Of a stretch of 25,455 bases of DNA, positions 16,649-25,378 are shown in pieces. A program made the translations under genes and the position numbers. The stretch comes from an uncultured Oxalobacter sp. (lineage in GTDB: Bacteria > Pseudomonadota > Gammaproteobacteria > Burkholderiales > Burkholderiaceae_D): assembly GCA_934401755.1 (NCBI GenBank), contig CAKRSU010000027.1, forward strand, positions 1-25,455. The letters run 5' to 3'. Numbering within the stretch: the first letter of the stretch is position 1; each line of letters opens with the position of its first letter. The notes beneath the pieces are model-generated. The model did no database searches, was not told the origin of the DNA, and saw only the letters and a list, made by a program, of their open reading frames with translations.

Positions 16649-17800
16649 TCAATGCTTTTCGACCCACCAAAGTGCATAAATGGCGCATAACAAAAACAAC
16701 AAGCTAGGGAAAACAGCTGTTAAAAATGCGGGCCATCCATTGAGCAACCCAATGTGAGAAAACAAATTATTAAACAGCACAAAAGCAACCCCGATCATGA
16801 TACCAACAAAAATCTTTAAACTAATGCCCCCTGATCTAAAATGCAAATAAGCAAACGGTAAAGCCAATCCCATCATGACAAAAATGGTAAATGGAAAAAT
16901 AATTTTTTTCCAGAAAGCGATTTTATACAACGAAGCATCTTGTTTATTTTCATCAAGATGATTGTTATATCGCATCAATTCAATGGCAGACATTCTATTC
17001 GGATCCATTGAAGTTACCGACAAAATTTTAGGCGTTACTTCTGAAATTAATCTCATGGAATCCAATTTTTTACGCTGAACTAATGGCGCAGAATCAGGGA
17101 ATACCTTAGTATTCGAGCGATCAGGTGGTCGAATATCTTCCACTTCAACACCTGTTAATTCCCATGTCCCATTACTTTTGAATTTTCCTTTATCAGCTGT
17201 AATGATTCTCACCAATTCATGCTGATTATTAAATTCAAAAATCCGAGCATATTCAAAAGATTTCCCATTAGGATTCATCACTTTAAAATTCATATAACGG
17301 TTACCCACTACGACCTCAGAATCCCCTTCTTTATGGATAATATCCTTACTCCACATCCCAGTTTTAAGTTTTTCTGAAACATTTTTCCCGATTAATGCAT
17401 TTTTAAAATCCGTTGCTTTTCGAGAAGTAATCGGAGAAATCCCTTCCCCAACTACAAAGGTAAAAATTAAAAAAATAAGGCCGACTTTAACCATCATCTT
17501 AATCGCATCCAAAGTCGATAATGATGACACTCGCATAATGGTGAATTCCGAATTATTGGCAAATGTGGCCATCGCATAAATAGCACCAATTAATACGGCA
17601 AAGGGCATCAGCTCATAAATATAAGCAGGAATCCCCATAACAATATAAAGCATGGCCTGAAATAGCTGATAATGCCCCTTTCCAATATTCGGCATCTCAT
17701 TAACCAAATCAAAAAAAGCAAATAATCCTAAAAAAGCAATCAATACAAAAAAGACACACTTTAGAATCTGAGTTAGGAAATAGCGTTGAAGAATCCTCAT
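16649..17800 (-). CDS. lptG: LPS export ABC transporter permease LptG
   Basis: LptG pairs with LptF as the membrane part of the LptB2FG transporter that extracts lipopolysaccharide from the inner membrane. The 383-residue protein has N-terminal membrane segments (RYFLTQILK then hydrophobic helices), a periplasmic jellyroll-like middle (about 130-280) and three C-terminal helices. Its ATG overlaps the lptF stop by four bases (ATGA), so translation is coupled. In Burkholderiales and enterics the pair sits opposite pepA, as here. Confidence 0.95.
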   Translation of the reverse strand: MRILQRYFLTQILKCVFFVLIAFLGLFAFFDLVNEMPNIGKGHYQLFQAMLYIVMGIPAYIYELMPFAVLIGAIYAMATFANNSEFTIMRVSSLSTLDAIKMMVKVGLIFLIFTFVVGEGISPITSRKATDFKNALIGKNVSEKLKTGMWSKDIIHKEGDSEVVVGNRYMNFKVMNPNGKSFEYARIFEFNNQHELVRIITADKGKFKSNGTWELTGVEVEDIRPPDRSNTKVFPDSAPLVQRKKLDSMRLISEVTPKILSVTSMDPNRMSAIELMRYNNHLDENKQDASLYKIAFWKKIIFPFTIFVMMGLALPFAYLHFRSGGISLKIFVGIMIGVAFVLFNNLFSHIGLLNGWPAFLTAVFPSLLFLLCAIYALWWVEKH

Positions 17801-18945
17801 TTATTTCCTCCCTTTTGATCAAGTTTTTGGATACGTCTGCGTCGCAATCTAGCAAACCATGCATAAGGATGATATGGACTATTCATCCCCAATCTCCATG
17901 CAAATAAAAGAAAAACAATTACAGCAATAAGAAGATGCAAAGGCCACCACGCCATACCAAACGATATGCGGCTATGCGACACATAACTTTGAAAAAAGCT
18001 TGTTAAATTACTGTATGCCAGATAAAGCAATACGGCGATAATTAAATTAAACGAACGACCTCCCCTAGGATTAACAAACCCTAAAGGAATCGCCAACAAC
18101 ATTAACAACAATGACATAAACGGCAACCCAATACGCCAAAGTAATTCTCCCATTTTCTTCGGCGTTGGATTTTTCAATAACTCTTGCATCGTTAATGATC
18201 TTGTCGAAGTTTCATCTAATTCATAGACAAAATCATTTTTATCGGCAACATACGCGATATATTTTTCGAACTCCATGAAACGTGCATCGGAATGATCCAG
18301 CATTTCATCATAACGAATCCCTTGTTTTAACAACAAAAAACGATCTCCCGTATCATCATTAAAAATACGGCCAGATTCTGCGAAAACAGTTCCAATTTTA
18401 TTTTCGTGAATCGTATGGATAAAGACATTATTAACATCTTCTCCATTGTCATCAATGGATTCAATATAAAAGACCTTATCTCCTGAAGCTGACTCCTGAA
18501 ATTTTCCAGGTGAAAGTCTGGCTAAATCTTCCCGCTTTTCAAAACGCTCACGAAATTCTGCACTTTGTCGATAAGCCCAAGGTGTTGCATAAAACCCCAA
18601 AATTCCGACCAATATAACAATAGGTAAACCAAACGTTAACACTGGTCGTATCCAACGAGACAAACTTAATCCAGAAGAAAACCAAACGACCATTTCAGAA
18701 TCTTGGTAACTTCTTGTTACGACTAATAAAACAGCAATAAACCCTGTCAGGATTAAAATAATTGGCAAATAATTTAACGATGTAAATCCAATCAATGCCA
18801 AAACATCATCTGAAGCAATTCTTCCTTTTGCAGCTTGACCCAAAATACGGATGAGCATCATCGTAATAGTAATTGTAAATAACGTCAGAAAAACACCCAA
18901 TGCCGTACTGAAAAGCTCACGTTTTAACGCACGTTGAAAAATCAT
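17797..18945 (-). CDS. lptF: LPS export ABC transporter permease LptF
   Basis: This is the partner permease of LptG, 382 residues. It has the family start MIFQRALKREL, three N-terminal membrane segments, the periplasmic domain from about 125 to 265 and three C-terminal helices ending in a basic tail. The start is fixed by the conserved N-terminus, but no Shine-Dalgarno element precedes it (the upstream bases on its strand are AACTTCTC). The gap to the divergent pepA is only 35 bp. Its promoter must therefore overlap the pepA control region or lie inside pepA, and a leaderless or very short leader is possible. Confidence 0.94.
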   Translation of the reverse strand: MIFQRALKRELFSTALGVFLTLFTITITMMLIRILGQAAKGRIASDDVLALIGFTSLNYLPIILILTGFIAVLLVVTRSYQDSEMVVWFSSGLSLSRWIRPVLTFGLPIVILVGILGFYATPWAYRQSAEFRERFEKREDLARLSPGKFQESASGDKVFYIESIDDNGEDVNNVFIHTIHENKIGTVFAESGRIFNDDTGDRFLLLKQGIRYDEMLDHSDARFMEFEKYIAYVADKNDFVYELDETSTRSLTMQELLKNPTPKKMGELLWRIGLPFMSLLLMLLAIPLGFVNPRGGRSFNLIIAVLLYLAYSNLTSFFQSYVSHSRISFGMAWWPLHLLIAVIVFLLFAWRLGMNSPYHPYAWFARLRRRRIQKLDQKGGNK

Positions 18946-18953
18946 GAGAAGTT

Positions 18954-18959
18954 TATAAT
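18954..18959 (+). promoter_or_regulatory. -10 box of pepA
   Basis: A consensus TATAAT lies 21 bp before the pepA ATG. The nearest TTGAAA (18934-18939) is spaced by only 14 bp, so the -35 is uncertain. The Shine-Dalgarno GGAGGA at 18967-18972 would begin almost at the transcript start. Confidence 0.5.
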
Positions 18960-18980
18960 GATAGATGGAGGATATAAAAA

Positions 18981-20474
18981 ATGGACTTTAGCACAAAATC
19001 AGCAGATAAAAAAAACTCTCTGCAAACAATTAAGACAGATTGTCTTGTAATCGGCATTTATGACAATGGAAAACCTTATGATGATGCCATTCCTATTCCC
19101 TTGCAAAAAACAATACAAAAACTTTATGACACAGGAGATATCAATGGAGAAATCGGTTCTGTTTTACTAACCTATGCCCCCGAAGACTGTGCTTACAAAC
19201 GGATTTTGCTTGTTGGTCTTGGAAAAAAATCAACGATAGAAAAATCTTTTTGCAAAGCAATTGATGCCTGTATCACAACACTGAAAACACTCAATACAGC
19301 CAATGTGCTCATCGCATTTCCTATGGATGCAGTAAATGGCAGTATTTCCCAAACAATTTATACCATAGTGACAGAATTCTACGAGCAATTCTACCAAAGC
19401 AATGTCCTGAAAAAAAGCAAAGCATCTCTTAATAGAATCCGCGAAGTATCACTATATGTTCCATCCCATATCATACCCGCTGCCAAAAACGCTTTAATCA
19501 ATGCAAAAGCTATCAATGAAGGACGTCAATATGCCAAAGAACTGGGAGATCTTCCTTCTAATATTTGCACCCCTTCTTATTTAGCGGATCAAGCCAAAAA
19601 GCTCGCAAAAACCTATGGATTTGATATTGAAATTCTTGAAAGAAAACAAATCGAATCGCTGAAAATGGGATGTTTGTTATCTGTTGCAAAAGGGAGTGAT
19701 GAACCTCCACGGTTTATTATCATTAAACATCTAAAAGGTAAATCAAAAGCCGCGCCTATCGTTCTTGTTGGTAAAGGCATCACATTTGATTCAGGGGGTA
19801 TTTCTCTAAAACCTGGTGCTAATATGGATGAAATGAAATATGACATGTGCGGCGCGGCTTCCGTTTTAGGCACTTTTAAAATGCTAGGCGAACTCGCATT
19901 AAAACAAAATGTCATTGGGTTAATCCCTACCTGTGAAAACATGCCTTCCGGCAAAGCCAATAAACCCAGTGACATTGTGACTTCAATGTCGGGACAAACC
20001 GTAGAAATTCTTAATACTGATGCAGAAGGTCGACTCATCTTATGTGATGCCCTAACCTTTGCCGAACGATTTAAACCTGCTGCCGTTATTGATATTGCAA
20101 CACTAACCGGTGCTTGCATTATTGCTCTTGGCTATGTCAATAGTGGTCTATTCACTCGTATGGATGAAACTCATGATGCTTTAGCCAATACACTATCCAT
20201 TGCGGCAAAACATGCGAACGATCCTATCTGGCGTTTACCGATTGAAGATGCATATCAAGCTCAATTAGATTCTCGTTTTGCGGATATTGCCAATGTTGGA
20301 GGCCGACCTGCAGGAAGTATTACTGCGGCATGTTTTTTGGAACGTTTTACGAGAAAATATACTTGGGCTCATTTAGATGTTGCAGGCACGGCATGGACAA
20401 CTGGTGCAAAAAAAGGGGCAACAGGCCGACCGGTTCCCCTTCTTTGTCAATGGTTGATTGAACGAAAGATCTAA
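18981..20474 (+). CDS. pepA: Leucyl aminopeptidase (M17 family, PepA)
   Basis: PepA is a cytosolic hexameric aminopeptidase with two metal ions and broad specificity; in E. coli it also acts as a DNA-binding factor. The 497-residue protein keeps the metal and catalytic residues: Lys265 and Asp270 in [11 protein letters not shown], Lys277, Asp288, and Asp347, Glu349 and Arg351 in the signature NTDAEGRL. The N-terminal third (1-165) is the usual variable domain. A strong GGAGGA site precedes the ATG. It diverges from lptF and meets the AAA+ ATPase gene head-on at a hairpin terminator. Confidence 0.95.
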   Translation: MDFSTKSADKKNSLQTIKTDCLVIGIYDNGKPYDDAIPIPLQKTIQKLYDTGDINGEIGSVLLTYAPEDCAYKRILLVGLGKKSTIEKSFCKAIDACITTLKTLNTANVLIAFPMDAVNGSISQTIYTIVTEFYEQFYQSNVLKKSKASLNRIREVSLYVPSHIIPAAKNALINAKAINEGRQYAKELGDLPSNICTPSYLADQAKKLAKTYGFDIEILERKQIESLKMGCLLSVAKGSDEPPRFIIIKHLKGKSKAAPIVLVGKGITFDSGGISLKPGANMDEMKYDMCGAASVLGTFKMLGELALKQNVIGLIPTCENMPSGKANKPSDIVTSMSGQTVEILNTDAEGRLILCDALTFAERFKPAAVIDIATLTGACIIALGYVNSGLFTRMDETHDALANTLSIAAKHANDPIWRLPIEDAYQAQLDSRFADIANVGGRPAGSITAACFLERFTRKYTWAHLDVAGTAWTTGAKKGATGRPVPLLCQWLIERKI

Positions 20475-20489
20475 AAGACTAATGAGAAA

Positions 20490-20527
20490 TGTGCCTTATT
20501 CTTACTAAAAATTCAGAATAAGGCACA
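20490..20527. terminator. Bidirectional hairpin between pepA and the AAA+ ATPase gene
   Basis: A perfect 13-bp stem (20490-20502 with 20515-20527, core GTGCCTTATTCT) with a 12-nt loop separates the convergent genes. There is no strong T tract on the plus strand; on the minus strand ATTTCTC follows. Confidence 0.7.
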
Positions 20528-20543
20528 ACCTCAAGAATCCCTA

Positions 20544-22190
20544 TTAGAGTCCTCTAAATTGCGCACACGTATTAAAAACACTGACGGATGGCTGTACTGA
20601 CTTCTGGCGACACCATTTTGCAGTCAACTTCAACAATTCTTTAATATCCCTCCCAGATATTCCATTAAAGCGAACAATCAACTCATCAATTAAAGCATCA
20701 GACAGATCAAACTTAAATTGATCGGCCAATACACGCCAAATTCGTTTAGCATCTTCTGGAATAGGAACCGTATATCGAACCGTTGCAATACAGCGAGAAA
20801 TGATGGCATCATCGACATCATCAACTCGATTTGTGGTCAAAAATAACAACCCATGGAAATATTCTAATGTCCTCAGAAACGATGCAACGACAGCATTATG
20901 GTCGATATCATTACCACGACGTCGGATATAAACATCTGCTTCATCAATCAGCAAAATAGCCCCCCATCGCTGAGCACGTTTTAAGACTTTTTCTAAATTT
21001 TTTTCAACCTTATCTGAAGCAACTCCTAGCTGTCCCGAATGAACCCGATAAAGCGGTCTACCGACAACTTCTGAATAAACTTCCGCTGTTAATGTTTTCC
21101 CCAATCCGGGAGCGCCCATACAAAGGATTGTCGTTCCGCCTGATTTTCCTGAAACGATATCATCCATCAAGATATCCATATCCAGGGTCAAAATATCAAT
21201 CAGATCGCTATGTTCTTCTGGCAAAATCAGCTTATCTTTCATACTGCGATCATATTCATATTCAGTCAGATTTTTGACATGCAACCACATATGAGTATGG
21301 GTATCCAAATTAAAACATAGGATCATTGGATGAATTGGGATATCGCTTTGGGCTTTTCCCATTTTTTCCCACCAAGGATAAACCCCTTTAGTAAAGAATT
21401 TACGCTGAATTAATCCTTCATCGTTAATAACACGGCATGGGGCATCTAATGGAATACGTTCTGGATAAGGTGTTCTTTGCTCCATATCCACTTCAAGTCC
21501 TGTTCCATGGGCCCAAAACTGAGCATTTCTTTTTGGCAAAATATCTGCAAACCGTTGCATTGCCAACAAATATTCTTCTTTTAATTCTTCAGTTTCTTTG
21601 ACAAATCCCTTGGTTGCAAGTAATTCAGATACCCGTCTATTTTGCAAATCTTCGGCAAAGAAGAAAAAATTCTTAGTAGTCGCACGAATATAATCGTCTC
21701 TTCGAGTGACGATGCTATTTGCTGTTAAATATACAGCAACACAAGGCGGTGCATTCGATGCCTCAAGAAAAGAAATCTCTGTAATCAACCATGGTGTATG
21801 TTCACCATTTTCGCCAACAGAATAAATCCAACCATCAATACAATCATGACGAATATATTCGCGCAATGCCTGAGCAAGAACCATCAGACTTCTAATCCGA
21901 ATATTAGCGGGGCTCCGAGACGCTTCACGAAGTCCTGCTAAAGTACCTGCCATGGCATGTTTACCACTTTTAAGTAACTCAACATGTAACCAATCGCTAG
22001 CTGCGTCATCTAATTCATCATAAGCTACCGTAATATCCGCATCTGTACGCATTAGAAGATAATCAGGAATATTTTGAGCCCATTCTGCTTCTGCAAAAAT
22101 CCTTTTGGCCGCTTTAGCAATATCAGATGTGATACTAATTGAAATAATATTGCGCACCAATTCATCTTCATAGCTTAAATCAGTATTCAT
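20544..22190 (-). CDS. Orphan AAA+ ATPase of unknown function
   Basis: The 548-residue protein has a classical AAA module in its last third: Walker A GAPGLGKT (359-366), Walker B ILLIDEAD (412-419), sensor 1 Asn454 in TTNRVDD, a likely arginine finger at Arg467 (ISRC) and the sensor 2 element GISGRDIKELL. The first 330 residues match nothing I recognise; they contain an FFFF stretch and no clear membrane segment. The AAA part resembles the FtsH/proteasome-type classical clade, but no protease domain is present. CCGGAGAATTT precedes the ATG. It stands between pepA and folA, both facing other partners, with a dyad-rich upstream region. Similar proteins occur as singletons in Proteobacteria and on plasmids (from memory). 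Function unknown. Confidence 0.8.
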   Translation of the reverse strand: MNTDLSYEDELVRNIISISITSDIAKAAKRIFAEAEWAQNIPDYLLMRTDADITVAYDELDDAASDWLHVELLKSGKHAMAGTLAGLREASRSPANIRIRSLMVLAQALREYIRHDCIDGWIYSVGENGEHTPWLITEISFLEASNAPPCVAVYLTANSIVTRRDDYIRATTKNFFFFAEDLQNRRVSELLATKGFVKETEELKEEYLLAMQRFADILPKRNAQFWAHGTGLEVDMEQRTPYPERIPLDAPCRVINDEGLIQRKFFTKGVYPWWEKMGKAQSDIPIHPMILCFNLDTHTHMWLHVKNLTEYEYDRSMKDKLILPEEHSDLIDILTLDMDILMDDIVSGKSGGTTILCMGAPGLGKTLTAEVYSEVVGRPLYRVHSGQLGVASDKVEKNLEKVLKRAQRWGAILLIDEADVYIRRRGNDIDHNAVVASFLRTLEYFHGLLFLTTNRVDDVDDAIISRCIATVRYTVPIPEDAKRIWRVLADQFKFDLSDALIDELIVRFNGISGRDIKELLKLTAKWCRQKSVQPSVSVFNTCAQFRGL

Positions 22191-22250
22191 AAATTCTCCG
22201 GATATTCATCAGTAATCCCATGATTTTTTCATTAATAAGCATCATTATTA

Positions 22251-22320
22251 TCTGTATCCAATAAATACAGAAACGGAATTATCTCTCTGAAAAATGATAC
22301 TGGTATCACGAGTAACCAGT
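22251..22320. promoter_or_regulatory. Dyad cluster upstream of the AAA+ ATPase gene
   Basis: Two symmetrical sites lie in the 180-bp gap before the AAA+ gene. One is TCTGTAT/ATACAGA (22251-22257 with 22265-22271). The other is TGATAC-TG-GTATCA (22295-22308), overlapping ACTGGT/ACCAGT (22299-22304 with 22315-22320). Short dyads of this kind are typical operator shapes. No known regulator consensus is claimed. Confidence 0.4.
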
Positions 22321-22370
22321 CACATCATAGATTATTAATAGAAAGGCTCACATCTACTTTAAAAATAAGC

Positions 22371-22877
22371 CTATAACGATCCAACATTAGCTCCTACTTG
22401 TCGGCGATGATATTCGATGAAAGTATAAGGAATAGAAGCATCGACTTCTTTTCTTGATATTTCAACGAACTGATCTTTCGGCAGTTTAGGATAGACTGTT
22501 TCACCTTCAAAAGAACGGCGCACAACTGTCAAATAAATTCTATCAGTTATCGGTAATGTTTGGGCAAACAATTCACCACCACCACCAATAACAATCTCAT
22601 TATTTTCAAGTTGCTCTGCTAATACTAACGCTTCGTCAATACTATGAACCACATAAGCTCCAGTGACAGTATAGTCCTTTTGCCGGGTTACAATAATCGT
22701 TGTCCTATCGGGTAATACCCGACCAATTGATTCGTGAGTTTTTCTCCCCAAAATTAAGATCTTGCCAACGGTCAGGTTTTTGAAAATTTTTTGCTCGCCT
22801 GGAATATGCCATGGCATTTTCCCATCTTTACCAATCACATAGTTCTCAGCCATTGCAACAACATGGGATATTGTCAT
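22371..22877 (-). CDS. folA: Dihydrofolate reductase
   Basis: DHFR reduces dihydrofolate to tetrahydrofolate with NADPH and is the trimethoprim target. The 168-residue protein shows VVAMAENYVIG, MPWHIPGEQKIFK, the NADPH loop GRKTHESIGR and the IGGGGELF segment. The acidic catalytic residue is Glu28 where E. coli FolA has Asp27, inside a GEQ..FK stretch like that of plasmid DfrA1-type enzymes. The C-terminus extends about nine residues past the usual end. The start is 19 bp after the TPR gene stop, with AAAGG nine or so bases upstream of the ATG, so it is co-transcribed with that gene. Confidence 0.93.
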   Translation of the reverse strand: MTISHVVAMAENYVIGKDGKMPWHIPGEQKIFKNLTVGKILILGRKTHESIGRVLPDRTTIIVTRQKDYTVTGAYVVHSIDEALVLAEQLENNEIVIGGGGELFAQTLPITDRIYLTVVRRSFEGETVYPKLPKDQFVEISRKEVDASIPYTFIEYHRRQVGANVGSL

Positions 22878-22896
22878 GATTAAATACCTTTTTTGA

Positions 22897-24759
22897 TTAG
22901 AGCCTGATTTTCAGGCGTTTTAATGTCTTTTTTAATAATTCATTTGAGGCGTTTTTTTGATGAATCTTATGAAATAACGACAACGCCTCTTTTTTCTTAT
23001 GATTAACCCAAAGTATTTCAGCAAGATGCACAGCAATTTCATCATCTGCACGCAATGTATAAGCTTCTCTTAATTTTTTCTCAGCATCATCTAGTTTACC
23101 TTGTCGAAAATAAACCCAACCCAAACTGTCCGTAATGAAAGGATCATCTGGAGCAAGTTCCAATGCTTTTTCAATATAAGTCTGTGCTTCTTCTAATCGA
23201 ATATTTCTATCTGCTAATGAATACCCTAAAGCATTCCACGCATGCTGATAATGGGGATCCAGTGCGATCACTTGCTTGAGTACTTTTTCCATTTCCGCAT
23301 ATTGCCCAATAAATTCAGCCGTTAATGCAAAATCATAAAGAACATTCGTATTTTTGGAAAAATTTGAAAGCTCTGCTTTTAATAAGACATATGCCTTGCG
23401 ATATTGTTTCACCTCCCGCAGAATTTGTGCTTGTGCTAATAAAATCTTTTCTGCTTCTGCAGGATATCGTTTACGCAATTCGGATAGAATACGTTGTGAG
23501 CAACCAAAATCATCTTTTTTTGCATAAATCTGTGCACGGCGCATATCCCGTACTATCGTTATCTCATCTTCAGCATCAGAAGGAATTTTATTTAGCCACG
23601 CTAAAGACTGATCATAATGTCTCTGATCTTCTGCAATTTGTGCTAATAAGAACCAGATTTGGATCGTTTCTTCATCTGGAGATTTTGCCTTAGTTTTATC
23701 AATCTCCCCCGCATTTAGCCATTCAATCAAATATTTTTCAGCCAGTGTGGTTTTTCCCTGCTGCATTGCAAGTAATCCTAATGAATACAATGCTATTTTT
23801 TCCTGAGGCGATTTTTTTAAAACCTGTTCAAAAACTTTTTGAGCAGACTCATACCGCTTTACACTAATTAACAGACGTGCGTAAGCAATTTGAACTTCTT
23901 GAGCATCCGGATATGTCTTCAAAAAATTATCTATTAATGAAAGCGCATGTTCTGTATCTCCTTGCATTTGCGCTAGCATTAAAATAGCTATCTGTGAATC
24001 GGGTTTTAATGCTAATGCACGTTCTGCCTCATCAGCTGCTCGCAAACTATCGCCTTTTTGCAAAGCAGCAACAGCAAGTGCAATATGAGCATCAGCTTCT
24101 TTATCATAAACTTTTACGACTTCTTCCAATGCAGTAAATGCTGCCTCCTTATCTGAAAATTCCGCTAATGTTTTTTGCAATTGAACAAACAAAAATGAAC
24201 GCTCATCCTCTTTAGATGTCGTTGCTAGCTTTTTTAGATAAAAAGTCTGTACTTCATTGATTCTGCCATTTAATACCATAAAATTAATCAGATACTTTTC
24301 GGTCTCCTTGGATTTTGGCGCTAATCGCGTCCACAAACGAACAGCATCCAATGCTTTTTCTGCATCTCTATCTTTTACAGCCATCTCAGCAGCACGCTGC
24401 GCTAGACGCGGATCTTGTGTTTGCTGAGCAACTCGCATCATCTCATTATAGGATTCTTCTTTTTTGCCATATTGTCTTAATATATCTGCATGTAAAATCC
24501 GATACATTAAATCGCTCGTTAGAGACAATGCTGGTAAATCTGGATTAAACTTTACGGTATCCTCATCTTCTGAAGATTTCTTATCTTTCTCTATATTTTC
24601 TTGTCGATGAGTTTCTTCTTGGTGCTTTTTATCAATTGACTGTTTCTGACTCTCTGAAGCAACTGATATAGGGGACAATAAAAACAATGATGTCGATAAA
24701 AACATAGACAGTGTATATGCTATCAACTTAGAAAAATTCACTCTCATAATTTTTAACAT
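22897..24759 (-). CDS. Secreted/periplasmic tetratricopeptide-repeat protein
   Basis: A signal peptide is followed by a charged linker (residues about 40-70, rich in K, E and D). An array of TPR-like helical hairpins then runs to the end. The clearest units are near the C-terminus: AWNALGYSLADR...AQTYIEKALELAPDD, then DSLGWVYFRQGKLDDAEKKLREAY. The signal peptide probably ends at SVA before SES (type I cleavage; no lipobox cysteine). Start choice is uncertain: ATG at 24759 (taken here) and 24747 are both possible and neither has a good Shine-Dalgarno. Similar large TPR proteins are widespread in Betaproteobacteria, often beside lolB, which is absent here. It likely works as an envelope scaffold; partner unknown. 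folA follows 19 bp downstream. Confidence 0.82.
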   Translation of the reverse strand: MLKIMRVNFSKLIAYTLSMFLSTSLFLLSPISVASESQKQSIDKKHQEETHRQENIEKDKKSSEDEDTVKFNPDLPALSLTSDLMYRILHADILRQYGKKEESYNEMMRVAQQTQDPRLAQRAAEMAVKDRDAEKALDAVRLWTRLAPKSKETEKYLINFMVLNGRINEVQTFYLKKLATTSKEDERSFLFVQLQKTLAEFSDKEAAFTALEEVVKVYDKEADAHIALAVAALQKGDSLRAADEAERALALKPDSQIAILMLAQMQGDTEHALSLIDNFLKTYPDAQEVQIAYARLLISVKRYESAQKVFEQVLKKSPQEKIALYSLGLLAMQQGKTTLAEKYLIEWLNAGEIDKTKAKSPDEETIQIWFLLAQIAEDQRHYDQSLAWLNKIPSDAEDEITIVRDMRRAQIYAKKDDFGCSQRILSELRKRYPAEAEKILLAQAQILREVKQYRKAYVLLKAELSNFSKNTNVLYDFALTAEFIGQYAEMEKVLKQVIALDPHYQHAWNALGYSLADRNIRLEEAQTYIEKALELAPDDPFITDSLGWVYFRQGKLDDAEKKLREAYTLRADDEIAVHLAEILWVNHKKKEALSLFHKIHQKNASNELLKKTLKRLKIRL

Positions 24760-24835
24760 TAAAAGTGGCAAAATTACTATTTATAAACACCCTTTAATTT
24801 GTTAATGATAACCTCTTTTAGCTGATTCATTGAAT

Positions 24836-24932
24836 AGTTTGGAATGGAGTGACCCCCTTTATTTGGCGTAGAGCCTGATTCCTACCAAACTTTGTGAAAC
24901 AGAATGGAATAATATAGGACGATATGGAATAA
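24836..24932. repeat. Short inverted and direct repeats between the TPR gene and tRNA-Arg
   Basis: AGTTTGG (24836-24842) is inverted as CCAAACT (24885-24891). ATGGAATAA occurs twice, exactly 20 bp apart (24904-24912 and 24924-24932), that is, about two helical turns. No gene is visible in 24772-24955. The segment may be a decayed mobile remnant or a regulatory site. Confidence 0.35.
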
Positions 24933-24955
24933 AGAAGTGGATTAATGTATTGACC

Positions 24956-24992
24956 AAAAAGAAAATCCCACACAGTATTGAACTATGTGGGA
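24956..24992 (-). terminator. Rho-independent terminator of tRNA-Arg
   Basis: On the minus strand an 11-bp stem (24992-24982 with 24976-24966, one G-U pair) closes a 5-nt loop and runs directly into TTTTCTTTTT. It starts 7 bp after the tRNA 3' end. Confidence 0.9.
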
Positions 24993-24999
24993 CTAAATC

Positions 25000-25076
25000 T
25001 GGCGCGGCTGGCAGGAATCGAACCCACGACCCCTTGATTCGTAGTCAAGTACTCTATCCAGCTGAGCTACAGCCGC
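25000..25076 (-). tRNA. tRNA-Arg (anticodon ACG)
   Basis: The 77-nt gene folds as a complete cloverleaf. It has the acceptor stem GCGGCTG/CAGCCGC, D-arm TAGCTCAGCTGGATAGAG, anticodon stem CTTGA/TCAAG with loop CTACGAA, T-arm GTGGGTTCGAATCC, discriminator G and an encoded CCA. The anticodon ACG (25040-25042 on the plus strand) is the one whose first base is normally deaminated to inosine by TadA, reading CGU, CGC and CGA. Confidence 0.97.
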
Positions 25077-25086
25077 GAAAGACTTA

Positions 25087-25114
25087 ATTATACTTGCTAT
25101 TTGTTTTTTGTCCA
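25087..25114 (-). promoter_or_regulatory. Promoter of tRNA-Arg
   Basis: On the minus strand TGGACA (25109-25114) and TATAAT (25087-25092) are 16 bp apart. The -10 ends 10 bp before the tRNA 5' end, giving a very short leader. Confidence 0.75.
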
Positions 25115-25315
25115 ACTATTTTTTGATTTTTTATTAGAAAATTTCAAATTCTTTGTTAGAAAGAGAGGGAAAGGAAAAATATACAAGTGAAGCAATAAGA
25201 CTCTATAACAAAAGAAGGATACCATTCCATCATTCCAAAACAACATGGATGAAACATGTATAATCGGTACCCTTCCGTAATGCCATTGTTATAGGTATAG
25301 AAACATGGCTTTGGC
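25115..25315. other. Non-coding stretch right of tRNA-Arg
   Basis: No gene is supported here. It is AT-rich. An isolated TATAAT at 25259-25264 lacks a fitting -35. Short GGAAT/ATTCC motifs occur in both orientations; CATTCCAAA at 25231-25239 is the inverse of TTTGGAATG at 24838-24846 across the tRNA. Confidence 0.5.
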
Positions 25316-25344
25316 TTGATGCAGATTCTAATAATTTTTATAAT
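25316..25344 (+). promoter_or_regulatory. Sigma-70 type promoter facing the right-edge repeat tract
   Basis: TTGATG (25316-25321) and a consensus TATAAT (25339-25344) are separated by exactly 17 bp. Transcription would start near 25351 and enter the heptanucleotide tract about 28 nt later. Confidence 0.6.
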
Positions 25345-25378
25345 GAAAGATTACTTTACATATTACATATAGATATAT

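Noticed and set aside
25343..25372. Start codon of a repeat-containing gene
   Set aside because: ATG at 25343 reaches a TAG after nine codons, before the repeat tract, so the tract is not in that frame.
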